Below are positions 9,940 through 20,611 of a DNA stretch of 64,000 nt, in pieces; the first letter of the stretch is position 1; each line of letters starts with the position of its first letter. The stretch comes from Hemerocallis citrina. Taxonomy: Eukaryota > Streptophyta > Magnoliopsida > Asparagales > Asphodelaceae. The DNA lies in NCBI GenBank assembly GCA_017893485.1, contig CM030361.1, positions 311,611,469-311,675,468 on the forward strand. The letters run 5' to 3'. Below the pieces are notes generated by a model. The model made no database searches. It worked only from the letters and a program-made list of their open reading frames with translations, and was not told the origin of the DNA. A program made the position numbers and the translations under genes.

Positions 9940-10300
9940 TAGTTCAAAGTTTTCAAAGAAGGCTCGCTGTTCCCAACGGTGATGACATTTATATTAGACT
10001 CGCTGTTGGGAACAACGAGCTTAGTTCAAATCTTTCAAAGAAGACTCGCTGTTCCCAACGGCGAAGACATTTACAATAGACTTGCTGTTGAAAACGACGA
10101 GGATGTAGGAAATTTTACAGAGAATGAAACATTCTGTTGGACATAGTAAATTTTCGAAAAAAACTTTATAGATTTAAAAAAAAAACTAACCTCGTTATTC
10201 CTTACAACGAGTCTAGTTTAAATATCCTTGCCGTCGGGTTCAACGAGCCTTTTTTAAAAATTTTGAACTAAACTCGTTGTTCCCAACAAAAAGCCTTTTT
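9940..10300. repeat. Inverted and direct repeat tract (possible MITE remnant)
   Basis: Two direct copies start at 9940 and 10022 (tagttcaaa..ttcaaagaag, then ctcgctgttcccaacgg), 82 bp apart. Within each, ctcgctgttcccaac is followed by its near reverse complement (gttgggaacaacgag). The right end (gaactaaactcgttgttccc, about 10266-10285) is an inverted copy of the left end. This looks like a small foldback or MITE-like element. I could not fix its ends or a target duplication. Confidence 0.5.
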
Positions 10301-11063
10301 TGAAAAGTATCTTATAAAGAAAGATTAAAAAAAAAAAAAAAATCTTGAATTGGTTACTTTTTCTAATAATTCAGGTATATAGTCATAGTAGTCTGTATAC
10401 CGCGTCTACCCGTCATATTTAAGTAAGGTCGCTGTCATATTAAATGCATATTGTACGTTATATAAGCCAAAAGACTAACAGTAGGAAATCACATAAAAAA
10501 ACAAGAAATCATGTGGAAATTATCCAAGGGAAACATCCGGGAAGTTTCCTACCCTTTCTTAACAAATATATCTATTATTATATATTTTTGGTTAACTTGT
10601 ATAAACAATAAGAATACAGTGGGTGCAACAACAACGCTGCACCTAACTTAGCTGACTTTGGCTGCAGCTGCATTTTTCCAATAAAAATGAAAAGTCAAAA
10701 CATCCCTTGTTTTCTCAAAACATTTATTAAGGTTTTATGAGGACTAATACATAATTTATATATTTATTGGTGATCTATAATGAAAAACCCTAGATTTTTA
10801 ACCTCCTCTTGTCCACATTTCCTAATAATTTAAGTGTGTAGTCGTTGGAGCCTGCACAGCCTGTCTACCTTTTTAATAATTCAAGTATATAGTCGTACTA
10901 CATGTTATATTCAAGTAAGGTCGTCGTCGTATTAACTGTTTGTTGTTTTGTTTGTTATATTAGCCAAAAGAGTAACAATAGGAAATCACAAAAATTAACA
11001 AGGAATCTTATGGAAATAATCCGAGGAAAGTTTCCTGCTCTTTGTTAACAAATATATCTCTAA

Positions 11064-11244
11064 TCTCTAATATTACAATGGGAGGAGGCCTTTGTGTTAT
11101 TTGTTATTTTGTCATTCTACCAACATATGCAATGCACGTACATAACTAATATAAAAGAGATTTCTGGTTCAAATCCTCCCTACAGAGTTTTTATTTAAAT
11201 TTTTTGAAATTATTAAAACGTGCATCGCACGTGTAATTTACTAG
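11064..11244 (+). mobile_element. Short non-autonomous Helitron
   Basis: The 3' end has the classic plant Helitron form: a short hairpin (cgtgcatcgcacg) followed by tgtaatttaCTAG and then T. The 5' end is read as TCTCTAATATTAC after an A, giving insertion between A and T and a 181-bp element. A second TC seven bases to the left is an alternative start. No coding sequence. Confidence 0.6.
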
Positions 11245-11296
11245 TTTATTATACCTGTAATATTCAATTTAGGTTGTCATCGTATTTAACTGTTTA

Positions 11297-11741
11297 CTAG
11301 GTTTGCCCGTTGACACGTGTCTACGACACGTCTTCGAAACGGTGCACCGTGTTTGATCATAAAAAATAATTTTGGAGGTCCAGCAAATTAATTGAAGTAG
11401 CAAACATAGAGCAAAAAACATATTATATGTTTTTTTTGATTTTTTTGAATTATTTTAAATTTTTTTAAAACTTTAAATTGTTAAATTTTTTTAATATTTT
11501 AATAATTTAAAAATTTTATTTTCTTAATTTTTTTTAATAGAAGAGGGAGAAAGAGAGAGAAAAATTTTTTTAAATAAATATAGGAGTTGTTTTCGGTGGG
11601 AGATTTGAATTTGAATTTTGGGAAAAACTTTGGAGGGATAATATGTTTTATAAGATTAGATTTGAGCCTTTGATTTTTTGGGATCGAAGGAAAACTACTT
11701 GATAACTACTTGATAGCTTTCTTTGTGTTTTATTATATAGA
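11297..11741 (-). mobile_element. Non-autonomous Helitron, minus strand
   Basis: Read on the minus strand it starts TCTATATAATAAAAC after an A and ends CAACGGGCAAACCTAG before a T, with a gacacgtgtc palindrome just inside the 3' end. Both ends fit the Helitron rules (5' TC, 3' CTAG, A/T target, no target duplication). Removing it joins aactgttta to ttattcgttatatc, which matches the uninterrupted copy near 10940-10962. Length 445 bp, no ORF of note. Confidence 0.7.
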
Positions 11742-11789
11742 TTATTCGTTATATCAACCAAAACACGACTAACAATAGGAAATAAAAAA

Positions 11790-12432
11790 GGGTTTTTATC
11801 ATGTATGCCCTAACAAATAAGTGAATATCATATATGCCCCTCACAAATATGTATTTTCATATTTGTCCCCAATAATATATGCCATATTTCTTAATAACCC
11901 CTCTAGTTAAAAAAAACTCAAAACGATGGAGAATTTTCGGTTTTTTAAAAATGGACTTAATGAAAAATGATTGAAATATTCTCTTCTCTACCATTCAAAC
12001 TTTATCTTCTTCATCCTTATAAATCCGGGCAATTTTTAATCCAACCAAGACTCGTTAACTCTTCTCAAAATTTCTTTATTTTTTCAAGAAATTGACAAAC
12101 TAAGAGTATATATTTGAGAACTATATATTACTCCTCACGTTAACTCTTCAAATTTGCCATCAATCTTGTTTTTTAATGATAGATTACAAGTTTCCTAATT
12201 TATTTTTCCTTAAAACTCTTAAATCTTTACTCATTTGATTATTTAATTTGATCTTTTAATTTGATTTCTATTTAACTTGTAAGGGTAAAATCATGATTAA
12301 CTTAGTGATATCTAACATAGGGGTAAATATGAAATAAAGTCTATATTGTTAGGGGCATATACGAAAATATACATTTGTGAGGGGTATATATGATATTATC
12401 ATATTTGTTAGGGGTATACATGTTAAAAACCC
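11790..12432. mobile_element. Mutator-type MITE with 9-bp TSD
   Basis: The ends are GGGTTTTTATCATGTATGCC and the near-perfect inverse (ending gtatacatgttaaaaaccc). The inverted similarity runs about 90-100 bp with repeated gcccctaacaaat motifs. The flanks are a perfect 9-bp duplication, AATAAAAAA, at 11781-11789 and 12433-12441. Long TIRs with a 9-bp TSD are typical of MULEs. It is 643 bp, AT-rich and non-coding, and sits about 300 bp upstream of the DUF247 start codon. Confidence 0.8.
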
Positions 12433-12736
12433 AATAAAAAAACAACAAGAAGGAATCTTGTGGAAATTATCCGAGGGAACCTTCCAGGAAGTTTCCTACC
12501 CTTTCTTAACAAATATATTTATTATATATTTTTGGTTAACTTGTGTAACAACGCTGTACCTGCAATTTTGTATTAGAATGCCAACAAGGAAGTTTCACGG
12601 ATTAACATAACACAAAGAAGAAGAAAAAAGACACCTTAATTAGTTGCAGTCGTGAGGGTATCATGGCATAAATTATTAAGTGGTTTCTGAGTATCAGAAA
12701 CACATTATACACCAAGACAAGAAGCAAAGCATTTTG

Positions 12737-14389
12737 ATGGAAGCAGAAGCAGCAGCTGAGGAGGAGGAGGGTCTTGGTAACTGTGCACCCACCATCGTAC
12801 CAAAAATCCCCCACCTCATTCGCGAAACCGACCCAACCTCGTACACCCCGGTGCTCGTCGCAATTGGCCCCTACCACCGTAACAACTTACAGCTCCTCAT
12901 GAAAGGCATGGATCAAACCAAATCCAAATACTACCACTGCTTCCTCCTCCGCAATCCTCTTGTCTCCAAAGAAAATTACCTGCAGCATCTCAAACCATTG
13001 ATTCCCCGAGTAAGGAGTTACTATTCCTACAATGTCCAAGAAATGGAGGACAATGAGTTGTTAGAGATGCTACTTGTGGACGGATGCTTTATCGTTGAGC
13101 TCTTGCTAATTATACATGCAGCAGGTGGTGATCATGTTATCTATAGTGGTAGTAGTAGAGAAGATGATCCAATCTTAGGCAATATGCTGAATCTATCACT
13201 CCTCAAGTATGATATGCTGTTGCTCGAGAATCAGCTCCCTTTCTTTGTCCTCGAGGCCTTATTTGACTTGGTTGATCAAAATGAATGCTCTCTTTCTCTC
13301 GTCCAACTAGCAATTGAATTCTTGGCTTCACACTTACCTGCACCCAAATGCTGCGACAGACGGCCTACTACAAGTTTCTATCATATCCTTCATCTTTTTC
13401 ATTCATGTTCCACTGCAGTCAATCTAGCTTCTTACATCGAAGAGCATCCCCAAACAGACGACGACGATGCTTCTAATTCTGATTTTTTTCTGGACCAACT
13501 GGAGATGATTCCTCAAGCGACTCAACTTAGGAATTCTGCGAATGTCAAGTTCATAAGGAGTAAGGGCGGTGGCGACAGCCGACTTTGCACGGTGTCGTTC
13601 AAAAAACATGACCGGGTCATGGAGATCTCCCCTGTGCTCCTCAATAACAACACCAACTCCTTGTTCCGGAACCTCATTGCTTTCGAGCAGTGCTTCCCCA
13701 ATAATATTAATATTGTGAGGAGGAAGACTCCGGTCATTGCCTACGTGATGCTCATGGGCTGTCTCATAGGCTCAAAAGATGATCTAGATTTGATGCGAAG
13801 AGAGAGGGTTTTGGATTACACCTTTACTTACCAGAAAGCGTCATGTTTCTTCCGCAAGTTATCTGAAGAAACCATACTCGATTACAACAGCAAGGTCTAC
13901 CGTGCCAATCTCGGGCTGCTGTCATCCGAGTTGCGGGTTCTGTACTCCGATTCAGCTCACAAGCGGTGGCACCATAAGATTGTACTATTGATAGTCAGTC
14001 TCATGCTCCTTCAGCTGATGCTGGATTACTTCACAGCTCGACGTGATTGTACAAAACTCCATAGGGCAATGTCCATCAGCTTCCTGCCCTTCCAGCTGGT
14101 GGAAGCGTATTTCTCGGCCAAGCGTGATGGAACAAGAGTGCACAAGCTTGTGTTCATGGGCATCATGATCATACAGTTGTTGCAGGAATATGTTACATCC
14201 GAACAAAATTGTGGTGCCCAACATAGACTAGTCTTTTACAGCTTCCTGCCCCTCCTGCTCATGGTGGCATATTTCACTGCTCAAAATGATCATACAAAAC
14301 GAAGCAACTCTGTGTTCATCGGCCTCACAGGCATCCAATTGATGTTCACATGTCTTACTGCTCTTTCCTACTACCAGCCCTCATACTAA
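12737..14389 (+). CDS. DUF247 family protein with five-repeat hydrophobic C-terminus (550 aa)
   Basis: This is a single-exon gene, as is common in this plant family. The first in-frame ATG is at 12737; the frame extends upstream to a GTG at 12680, but plants need ATG. Residues about 20-400 carry the DUF247 pattern: IVPKIPHLIRE, then YTPVLVAIGPYHR (36-48), LLVDGCFIVELL (about 112-123), DMLLLENQLPFFVLEALF (about 158-175) and FRNLIAFEQCFP (about 310-321). DUF247 proteins usually end in one membrane helix. This one instead ends in five tandem 27-residue units (418-550), each a short hydrophobic stretch followed by a polar, Arg/Lys/His-containing stretch. Some DUF247 genes determine self-incompatibility in grasses, but most have no known role and I infer none here. 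Confidence 0.88.
   Translation: MEAEAAAEEEEGLGNCAPTIVPKIPHLIRETDPTSYTPVLVAIGPYHRNNLQLLMKGMDQTKSKYYHCFLLRNPLVSKENYLQHLKPLIPRVRSYYSYNVQEMEDNELLEMLLVDGCFIVELLLIIHAAGGDHVIYSGSSREDDPILGNMLNLSLLKYDMLLLENQLPFFVLEALFDLVDQNECSLSLVQLAIEFLASHLPAPKCCDRRPTTSFYHILHLFHSCSTAVNLASYIEEHPQTDDDDASNSDFFLDQLEMIPQATQLRNSANVKFIRSKGGGDSRLCTVSFKKHDRVMEISPVLLNNNTNSLFRNLIAFEQCFPNNINIVRRKTPVIAYVMLMGCLIGSKDDLDLMRRERVLDYTFTYQKASCFFRKLSEETILDYNSKVYRANLGLLSSELRVLYSDSAHKRWHHKIVLLIVSLMLLQLMLDYFTARRDCTKLHRAMSISFLPFQLVEAYFSAKRDGTRVHKLVFMGIMIIQLLQEYVTSEQNCGAQHRLVFYSFLPLLLMVAYFTAQNDHTKRSNSVFIGLTGIQLMFTCLTALSYYQPSY
13988..14386 (+). repeat. Five 81-bp (27-residue) repeats at the DUF247 3' end
   Basis: Units are residues 418-444, 445-471, 472-498, 499-525 and 526-550 (the last is 25 long). 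A rough consensus is V-F-x-x-F-L-P-x-Q-L-x-x-x-Y-F-T-A-x-x-D-x-T-K-x-H-R-x. Examples are LIVSLMLLQLMLDYFTARRD, SISFLPFQLVEAYFSAKRD and VFYSFLPLLLMVAYFTAQND. The hydrophobic part is only 12-17 residues, short for a full membrane span. The same repeat region is present in the partial copy at 17657-26067. Confidence 0.85.
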
Positions 14390-14558
14390 TCTAATCTTAC
14401 CAGTATATATCAGCTCCTATTTCTCAGTTCTCATTACCCGATGTTTTTCTTTTATCTACTTTTTTCATCTGTGTATCATATTTTTAATAAGTATCGGAGA
14501 AAAACAGGTTTCCCATCTGCATTACCTTTCAGAATTACGATGAGTTCAAATTTAGCTG

Positions 14559-15978
14559 TGATGTGGGGTAGATGATGTGGCCTCATCCAGGCCATCAGAT
14601 CACCTCAAAATTGGCAGGCCAGTCGAACTAGGAAAGGGACCGCTTCCAACTCGGTCCCGAACCATGGCAGGCAACTTACCCCAGAACGGGAGCCGGGACA
14701 CAGCCGCTCGTCCTGAGGATCTAAACCATCATGTGACCTGGTAGGGCAAGCCCCAGTCACGAGGGCCGAGTTTCAGAATTTTAGGGACGAGGTTCTCTAG
14801 GCAATCCGAGGCGATCCTAGGACCAAGGTACGTAACGACTCCATCCCTCAGCCGAGGCTCGACGCTCGGGAGTGACCTTGAGCCATCTCCTAGCTTTCAC
14901 AGCAAGCAGGAGGGTTCGACGCTCGGCAGTGACCTCGATCTACCCCCTACATTTCACAACAGGCAGGGAGGCTCGACGTTCGGCAGTGATCTCGAGCCAC
15001 CCCCTAGCTTTCACAACAGGCAGGGGGGCTCGACGTTCGACAGTGACCTCGAGCCACCCTCTAGTTTTCACAATAAGCAAGGGGCTCGACGCTCGATAAT
15101 GACCTCAAGCCACCCCCTAGCTTTCACAGCAAGCAGGGGGCTCGACGCTCGGCCATGATCTTCGGCATCTGAGCATGGAGGCTCGCCCACCAATGCTCGA
15201 CCCTCGAAATGCCAGTCATAAGCCCCGAGCCAAATTCCTGGCTCTCACAGGCTACGGCTCGGCACTCGACGTTCGGCTCCCGACCATTGGTCCTTGGCCT
15301 TCGACACCCCTTTTTCTCCAGAGGATCTCCTTCGTCCTACCCCACTTACCACTCCAAGAAACTACAAATCATACTCTCCAGACACACCGCTCCACTATTC
15401 TTATGGGAACAGACTACTTCTCCACGGGTGGCTTACGCAACCCTCCAGGAGTTGGGAGCTCCTGATATGGGGTAGATGACGTGGCCTCATCTAGGCCATC
15501 AGATCCTCTTAAAATTTCCTCCTCCAGATCATCAGATCAAAGCAGGTCAAACGGGCTTCAGCCCATTCAGGCCCACAGGCAAAGGGTCTGACCCGGTTTG
15601 TTAGGGCCTTAGGCCCGTTTACACCTATCTATAAATTCCAGACCCCCTCCTCCCTTATGAAGGTAATAAACTTTTCCCTACCTTAACCCTAGCTACTGTT
15701 GCTTTCTCAGTGACTGACTAGATCATTGGAGGGCCTATTGCGGGGACTTCTCCCGGTGTTTCTAGGTAGTGTTCAGGTACAAAAGACCAAGCCGAGCCTC
15801 AAAGATCCGAAATGAGCTACTAGATCTGAGCCGAGCACCCGGTCTCTACCTCTCTGTTGCTACTCCCAAGCCGGTCCTACAGCCTAGGATCGGATCAACG
15901 CCAGTACCACATCTTCCGTTATACAAATTACAAGAACTCACAGATGATGCCCCTACACCCCAAAAACAAACAGCATCA
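14559..15978 (+). mobile_element. Deletion derivative of the Tat element family
   Basis: Perfect TSD AGCTG at 14554-14558 and 15979-15983. The uninterrupted site is seen in the other copy near 36064-36068. It begins with only about 51 bp of 5' LTR (TGATGTGGGGTAGATG...), then jumps to gag leader sequence equivalent to 26935-27170 of the full element (gcaggccagt, caactcggtcccgaacca). It then jumps to tandem repeats of the gctcgacgctcgg type (about 14850-15175), a lead-in shared with the full element, and a complete 3' LTR (15463-15978, TATAAATT at 15630). Most of the 5' LTR, the primer site and all of pol are missing. Confidence 0.88.
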
Positions 15979-16077
15979 AGCTGCATTTTTGACATGTCAA
16001 TTGCCCTCAGTTTAAGAGTGCTCGCCGGGAAAAAAAACTGAAAAAATAAAGAGTACCAAACAAACAAAATGATTGGA

Positions 16078-16724
16078 TCAAAGTGAGGGTTGTGGGCTCT
16101 TTCCCTAATATCTAAACTATAACCGATTCACAATTAGCAATGAAATGTATCCTAGTTGGTGTGGGCAATGGTTGTTAGGCAAATTTATAGTTTGGGCTCT
16201 ACTTTGACATTGGTTGGTCAAAGTGAGAGGTGCCTGTGGTTTTTTCATGTCAAAGGGCTCGCAGGGGTCAGTTGTGACATCTACCTTCGTCACGAGGTTG
16301 CGGTGAGATCCATCTAGGGTGAAGCGAGGGGATGGAAATAAGGACTCAATCTTGACATGGAGTTGTTAGATTGGCAAAGTGCCTGCGGTGTCTCTAATAT
16401 GGTGCTTAACTTTTTGTTTGGGTCACTGCTAGGGGCGACGAGGGAGAGCATACGATAGTTGGAGAAGATACACGGTGTACAAGCGAGGGACTGAGTGAGA
16501 AAGTGAGCCCAAAATGGCACAAGAAATTTTCTCTGGCAGGGGGCGGCCGACCAGTAGGACTAGATTTCGTTGTATTTTTTGTTTGTTGTTTGAGGTGTAT
16601 GAGATCTAAAACCCAGCCTGTAGGGATCTGAACTTCATAAACCTTATTTTTGGTTTTATGTTTTGTTAAATTCTTTTTAATGAAATGCGGTGGTTTTTTA
16701 CCCTTCGTTTAACGATAAAATAAA
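16078..16724 (+). mobile_element. 5'-truncated retroposon (LINE-like) with 16-bp TSD
   Basis: The direct repeat aaacaaaatgattgga is perfect at 16062-16077 and 16725-16740. The sequence between ends with an A-rich tail (aacgataaaataaa). Long, variable-length duplications plus an A-rich 3' end are the signature of LINE-mediated insertion. It is absent from unit B of the duplication, so it arrived after the duplication. I see no reverse transcriptase motif in the 647 bp, so assignment to a LINE 3' end, rather than another retroposed RNA, is an inference. Confidence 0.65.
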
Positions 16725-16924
16725 AAACAAAATGATTGGAGGACAAATTAAGAAAAAGTAATTCATATTCTAAGATTATTATATATCATGCTATGTTTAC
16801 AAATATATCTTTGCACTTGGTTTGTTATACCTCTTGGTTGGAGGAGAATTGGAAAATATCACTCTACCAAAGAGTATATAAACTTCAATATTTATATTCT
16901 ATATATGAGTGTAATTGAAATATA

Positions 16925-17060
16925 AGTAGTGGTTTTTTGAATAAAGTTTCTGTACACGCTGCATAGCCCACTCTCAAAGCTGAGACCTTCCCTTTTATTG
17001 ATCAGAACTTTTTACCATCTAAGCTATAACTCAACAAGTGGTTATCATTACAAAAGCTAT
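16925..17060 (-). mobile_element. Possible tRNA-derived SINE
   Basis: On the minus strand a tRNA-like box A (gttatagcttagatggt) is followed about 30 bp later by ggtctcagctttgaga, in the place of box B. A tail follows that ends cagaaactttattcaaaaaa. The unit B copy (36330-36440) has the better box A gttatagctcagctggt. No clean target duplication was found, and since it lies in both duplication units it predates the duplication. Confidence 0.35.
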
Positions 17061-18781
17061 AAACAAAGCCGTTATTTTATATAGGACAAAAGTCAATAAA
17101 CGCCCCCATTTTCATTTTGATCAAGAATCATTACAACATTTATTTTTAAACAAGAAACTTTCATCTGACATAATTTTGAACCAAAATACCCTTATATTAT
17201 GAAACTTTCATCTGACTTAATTTTGAACCAAAATACCCTTAAATTTTTGAATCAAGAAACTCATCTCTTTCAAATGTGATTCAAATATAAAAAAGCATAT
17301 TTTGGTTCATAATTATGGTAGAAGAAAGTTTATTGATATATATATATGGTATCGATATGAACAAATGATGAGTTTGAATTGTTTTTTAGAGAAACAATTT
17401 AAACCATCCAAATATTGATAACATCATTCACAACTAGATAATGATATACTTATTTGAGGTAGAGTGATTGCAGTTAGTCCTGCAATGTCATAACACTTAA
17501 TTGCAAGAATATCTTGAGATTCCTTGACCGAAAGTTAGAGATCTTTCGAGCAAGGGTTTACCTTATGGATCAAACATGGCCTTAATCCATATGGTAAACC
17601 GTCGCTGAAAGATCCCTAACTTTTTTTGATTTATTCTAACAAATCTAATACGACATGTTTTGGATTACACCTTTACTTACCAGAAAGAGTCTTGTTTCTT
17701 CCGGAAGTTATCTGAAGACACCATAGTCGATTACAACAGCAAGGTCTACCATGCCAATCTTGGGAAGCTCTCATCAGAGTTGTGGGTTCTGTCCTATTCG
17801 GCTCACAAGGTAGACCATAAGGTTGTACTATTGATAGTCGGCCTCATGCTCCTTCAGCTGATGCTGGATTACTTCACAGCTCGACGTGATTGTACAAAAC
17901 TCCATAGAGCAATGTCCATCAGCTTCCTGCCCTTCCAGTTGGTGGAAGCATATTTCTCGGCTAAGTGTGATGGAACAAAAGTGCACAAGCTTGTGTTCAT
18001 GGGCATCATGATCGTACAGTTGTTGCAGGAATATGTTACATCCCAAAAAAATTGTGCTGCCCAACACAGACTAGTCTTTTACAGCTTCCTGCTGTAACAC
18101 TCTGCAAAATTGGAAATAACAATTTTGTCCTTATGTATTACGCACGTGTATTTTGTACCGTTACTGATAATATTTGTAACATGTTTTCATTACGTACTGT
18201 AATTTCTGACTATTTATGTATTTCTCGTATATTTTATCCAATTTAAATCAACTAAAATATTAAATTTCAATCTCTGCATTTTTACGTGCTTTTTACGTGT
18301 TTTTGATGCACGTATCGATTATGTGTTTCCACCGCTACGTGTAATATTTTCTATATGTTTAAATTATTTAATTTAGGTATTCAAATCTATTTTTTTATAA
18401 AACAGAAATTTATTTTTCCCTTATTTTGATTAAAATATTATTATACGTATAATGCACGTGTTTTCTACGTACGTAGCAATTACGTCGTGGAAAGTATATA
18501 ATTAATAAATATATTTTCTTATATTTTATTTTTATTATCTTTAACATTTTTTTGTTGATAAAGTCGAATTTCGTATTTCGGTATTTTTTCGTGGGACGAA
18601 CGTGTTTGTTTCGGTGCGCGTATTTAAGCGTATTTGTTTTCAAAATTAATTTCGGAGTGTGTATATTTATTTTATTTTTTCATGAAACATTATAAATTTT
18701 AATTAAACTATTTATTACGTACATATTGTGTGTAACACCCCGTAAATTTCAAAGAGTATAAATATATATATATATAGAAAT

Positions 18782-19115
18782 CTTCGGTTGCACACTACTT
18801 TGGTGAGCACTCCGTGAACACTCACGAAATAGAACACCTATGAAAAATCCGAACTGCTCATATTGTTCTATATGCCTAAGATAGCCTAAAAATAAAAAAT
18901 CAAGTAATTTGAAGTTCATTTGCCCATGACTTACATCATCACAAAATTATATGGCTAAAAATTCTAACAGCATGATGGATGGGCAAATAAACTTCAAATT
19001 ACTTGATTTTTTTATTGTTAGGCTATCTTAGGCATATAGAATAATATGAGCGGTTCGAATTTTTCATAGGGTCTTTATTTCATGAGTGCTCACCAAAAGT
19101 AGTGTACAACCGAAG
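18782..19115. mobile_element. Foldback MITE with long terminal inverted repeats
   Basis: The left arm CTTCGGTTGCACACTAC, then ttggtgagcactc, is matched by the right arm gagtgctcaccaaaagtagt, then gtacaaccgaag. A second inner pair (ctaagatagcct / aggctatcttag, and tcaagtaatttgaagtt / aacttcaaattacttga) makes nearly the whole 334 bp a hairpin. The flanks are TATATA on both sides, so TA is the likely target. It sits 50 bp inside the second LTR start. Confidence 0.75.
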
Positions 19116-19117
19116 GG

Positions 19118-19118
<1 letters not shown>

Positions 19119-19179
<61 letters not shown>
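19119..19179. repeat. (TA)n microsatellite
   Basis: About 29 TA dinucleotides directly after the foldback MITE. A shorter TA run lies on its other side, so it probably grew from the MITE target site. Confidence 0.95.
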
Positions 19180-19180
<1 letters not shown>

Positions 19181-20611
19181 GAAAAAGTAAAAAAATGGTT
19201 GTTTGGAAAAATTAATATATGTGATGGCATATGGTAAATATACGTGGACTTGGATGGTGATTGATGGGGGGCCCACGGGTTTCATGTACATCACAAAGTG
19301 TGATGTTGTGTTGAGCAATGGGTGATGACGTCACCATGCTTTTGAAGGGAGTTGGCCGGTTATTGGAAGAGGGAAGACCGAATTGGGATTAGGAAAATGT
19401 TACCTTGGGAATTATTTTTGTGTTAAATCCAATAGAAACTGATGTTACAGTTGGTAACATGTGCACGATAAAGGTAATATCAATGCATGATTCCAAATAC
19501 TAATAAAATCTTGAAGAGGAGAGTGGCCGGTTTTGTGATTGGAGAGGTTGAGGGTTAGAGTTTTTGAAGAGGTGGAGATGTGAAGAGTTGGGGGTTATGG
19601 GAGTTAGGATAAAGAAGAGTTGAGTAAATTTATTAGGTGGAGAAATTTGCAATTTAAACCCTCACTTTGTATTATAAATACACCTTAGTTCTTCCTCTCA
19701 TTTCACACCTAAAATAACAAACTTAAGAGAGAAAAAGAAAGAGAGAAAGAGAGTACATTTGTGCATTGGAGAGCTCTTGCTAAGAGGAGAAGGACAAGGA
19801 ATTGCTTGTTGGAGCTACGAGCTAGAAGTTGTCTCTCCATTCTTGGTTGTTATCATTCATAAGAGGTGGGTGGTCTTGATATTTTCTAATTTATAGGTTG
19901 TGCATGCTAGAATGTGAAATTAGTAATGTAGATCAATATGTGGGTAATCTTGTGTTTTCTTTTTCTAATTATAAGACATGCATGCTAATTTATTACATGA
20001 GTAGTAATGATAAATTTGATGTGATGATTAGAAAACAAATCCATGTTTGTAGAAATATTGCTATCGATTGAGAAACAAATTATCTTCATGTTGTTTGTAA
20101 ATAAGAAAAAGAATTGATGAGTATGTGTGCTAAATTGTAGAAATTTTGCTACTGATTGAGAAACTAATTGTCACCATGTTGTTTGTAATTAAGAAAAAGA
20201 AATGATGAGTATTTTTGCAATATGCATGTTAATTTATGAATATAGAACTTGTAATTGTGAAAAAAAATGGTAGAGACTTCTCTTAAGTTTAACAAATAAA
20301 ATTTTGTAAAGTCAATTTGATTCACATGACCTCATTTGTGATCTACAAGAGGTACATATTGCTAGTTGATTAAATTGAAGAAATATATTGCATGTTCATA
20401 AAAGAGAGAAAATAAAATGTGAAATCTAGATATTTTGTCAAAAATATAAAGTTGGTGAGCTACTGTTAGAAAATAAAATCTTTTTAGATGAACCATTTAC
20501 AGTTTAATGAAAGAGTAGAGCAAATGAGAAATGGAGTTTTGAGAAAATATTTGAATGATAGGAAATCGAACAAAACATAATAACGTAACTCGATAGACAA
20601 AAATCGTTCAT

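Larger units (their letters stand above)
10366..12610. repeat. Three-copy direct repeat upstream of the DUF247 gene
   Basis: A block of about 250 bp occurs at 10366-10620, at 10825-11060, and a third time split across 11250-11296, 11742-11780 and 12433-12560. Landmarks in order are agtatatagtcg, a gtcatat..aagtaaggtcg segment, taacaataggaaatca, gtggaaattatccgaggg and gtttcctaccctttcttaac. The third copy is broken by a Helitron and a MITE whose removal restores continuity. The block lies immediately upstream of the DUF247 start, so one or more copies may act as promoter. Each contains AT-rich atatattttt stretches. Confidence 0.7.
13808..17656 (+). repeat. Tandem duplication, unit A (3' third of DUF247 plus flank)
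   Basis: The unit starts inside the gene at gttttggattacac and runs to gacat at 17656. The next copy then begins with the same gttttggattacac. Flank landmarks (cctatttctcagttctcatt, cattacccgatgtttttc, gttatcattacaaaagctat, tgttttttagagaaacaat) recur in the same order in unit B. Present length is 3849 bp. Subtracting the Tat insertion with its duplication (1425 bp) and the retroposon (663 bp) leaves 1761 bp. Confidence 0.88.

Noticed and set aside
12680..12736. Upstream extension of the DUF247 frame
   Set aside because: The extension would start at GTG. The first ATG is at 12737 and fits the family's short N-terminus.
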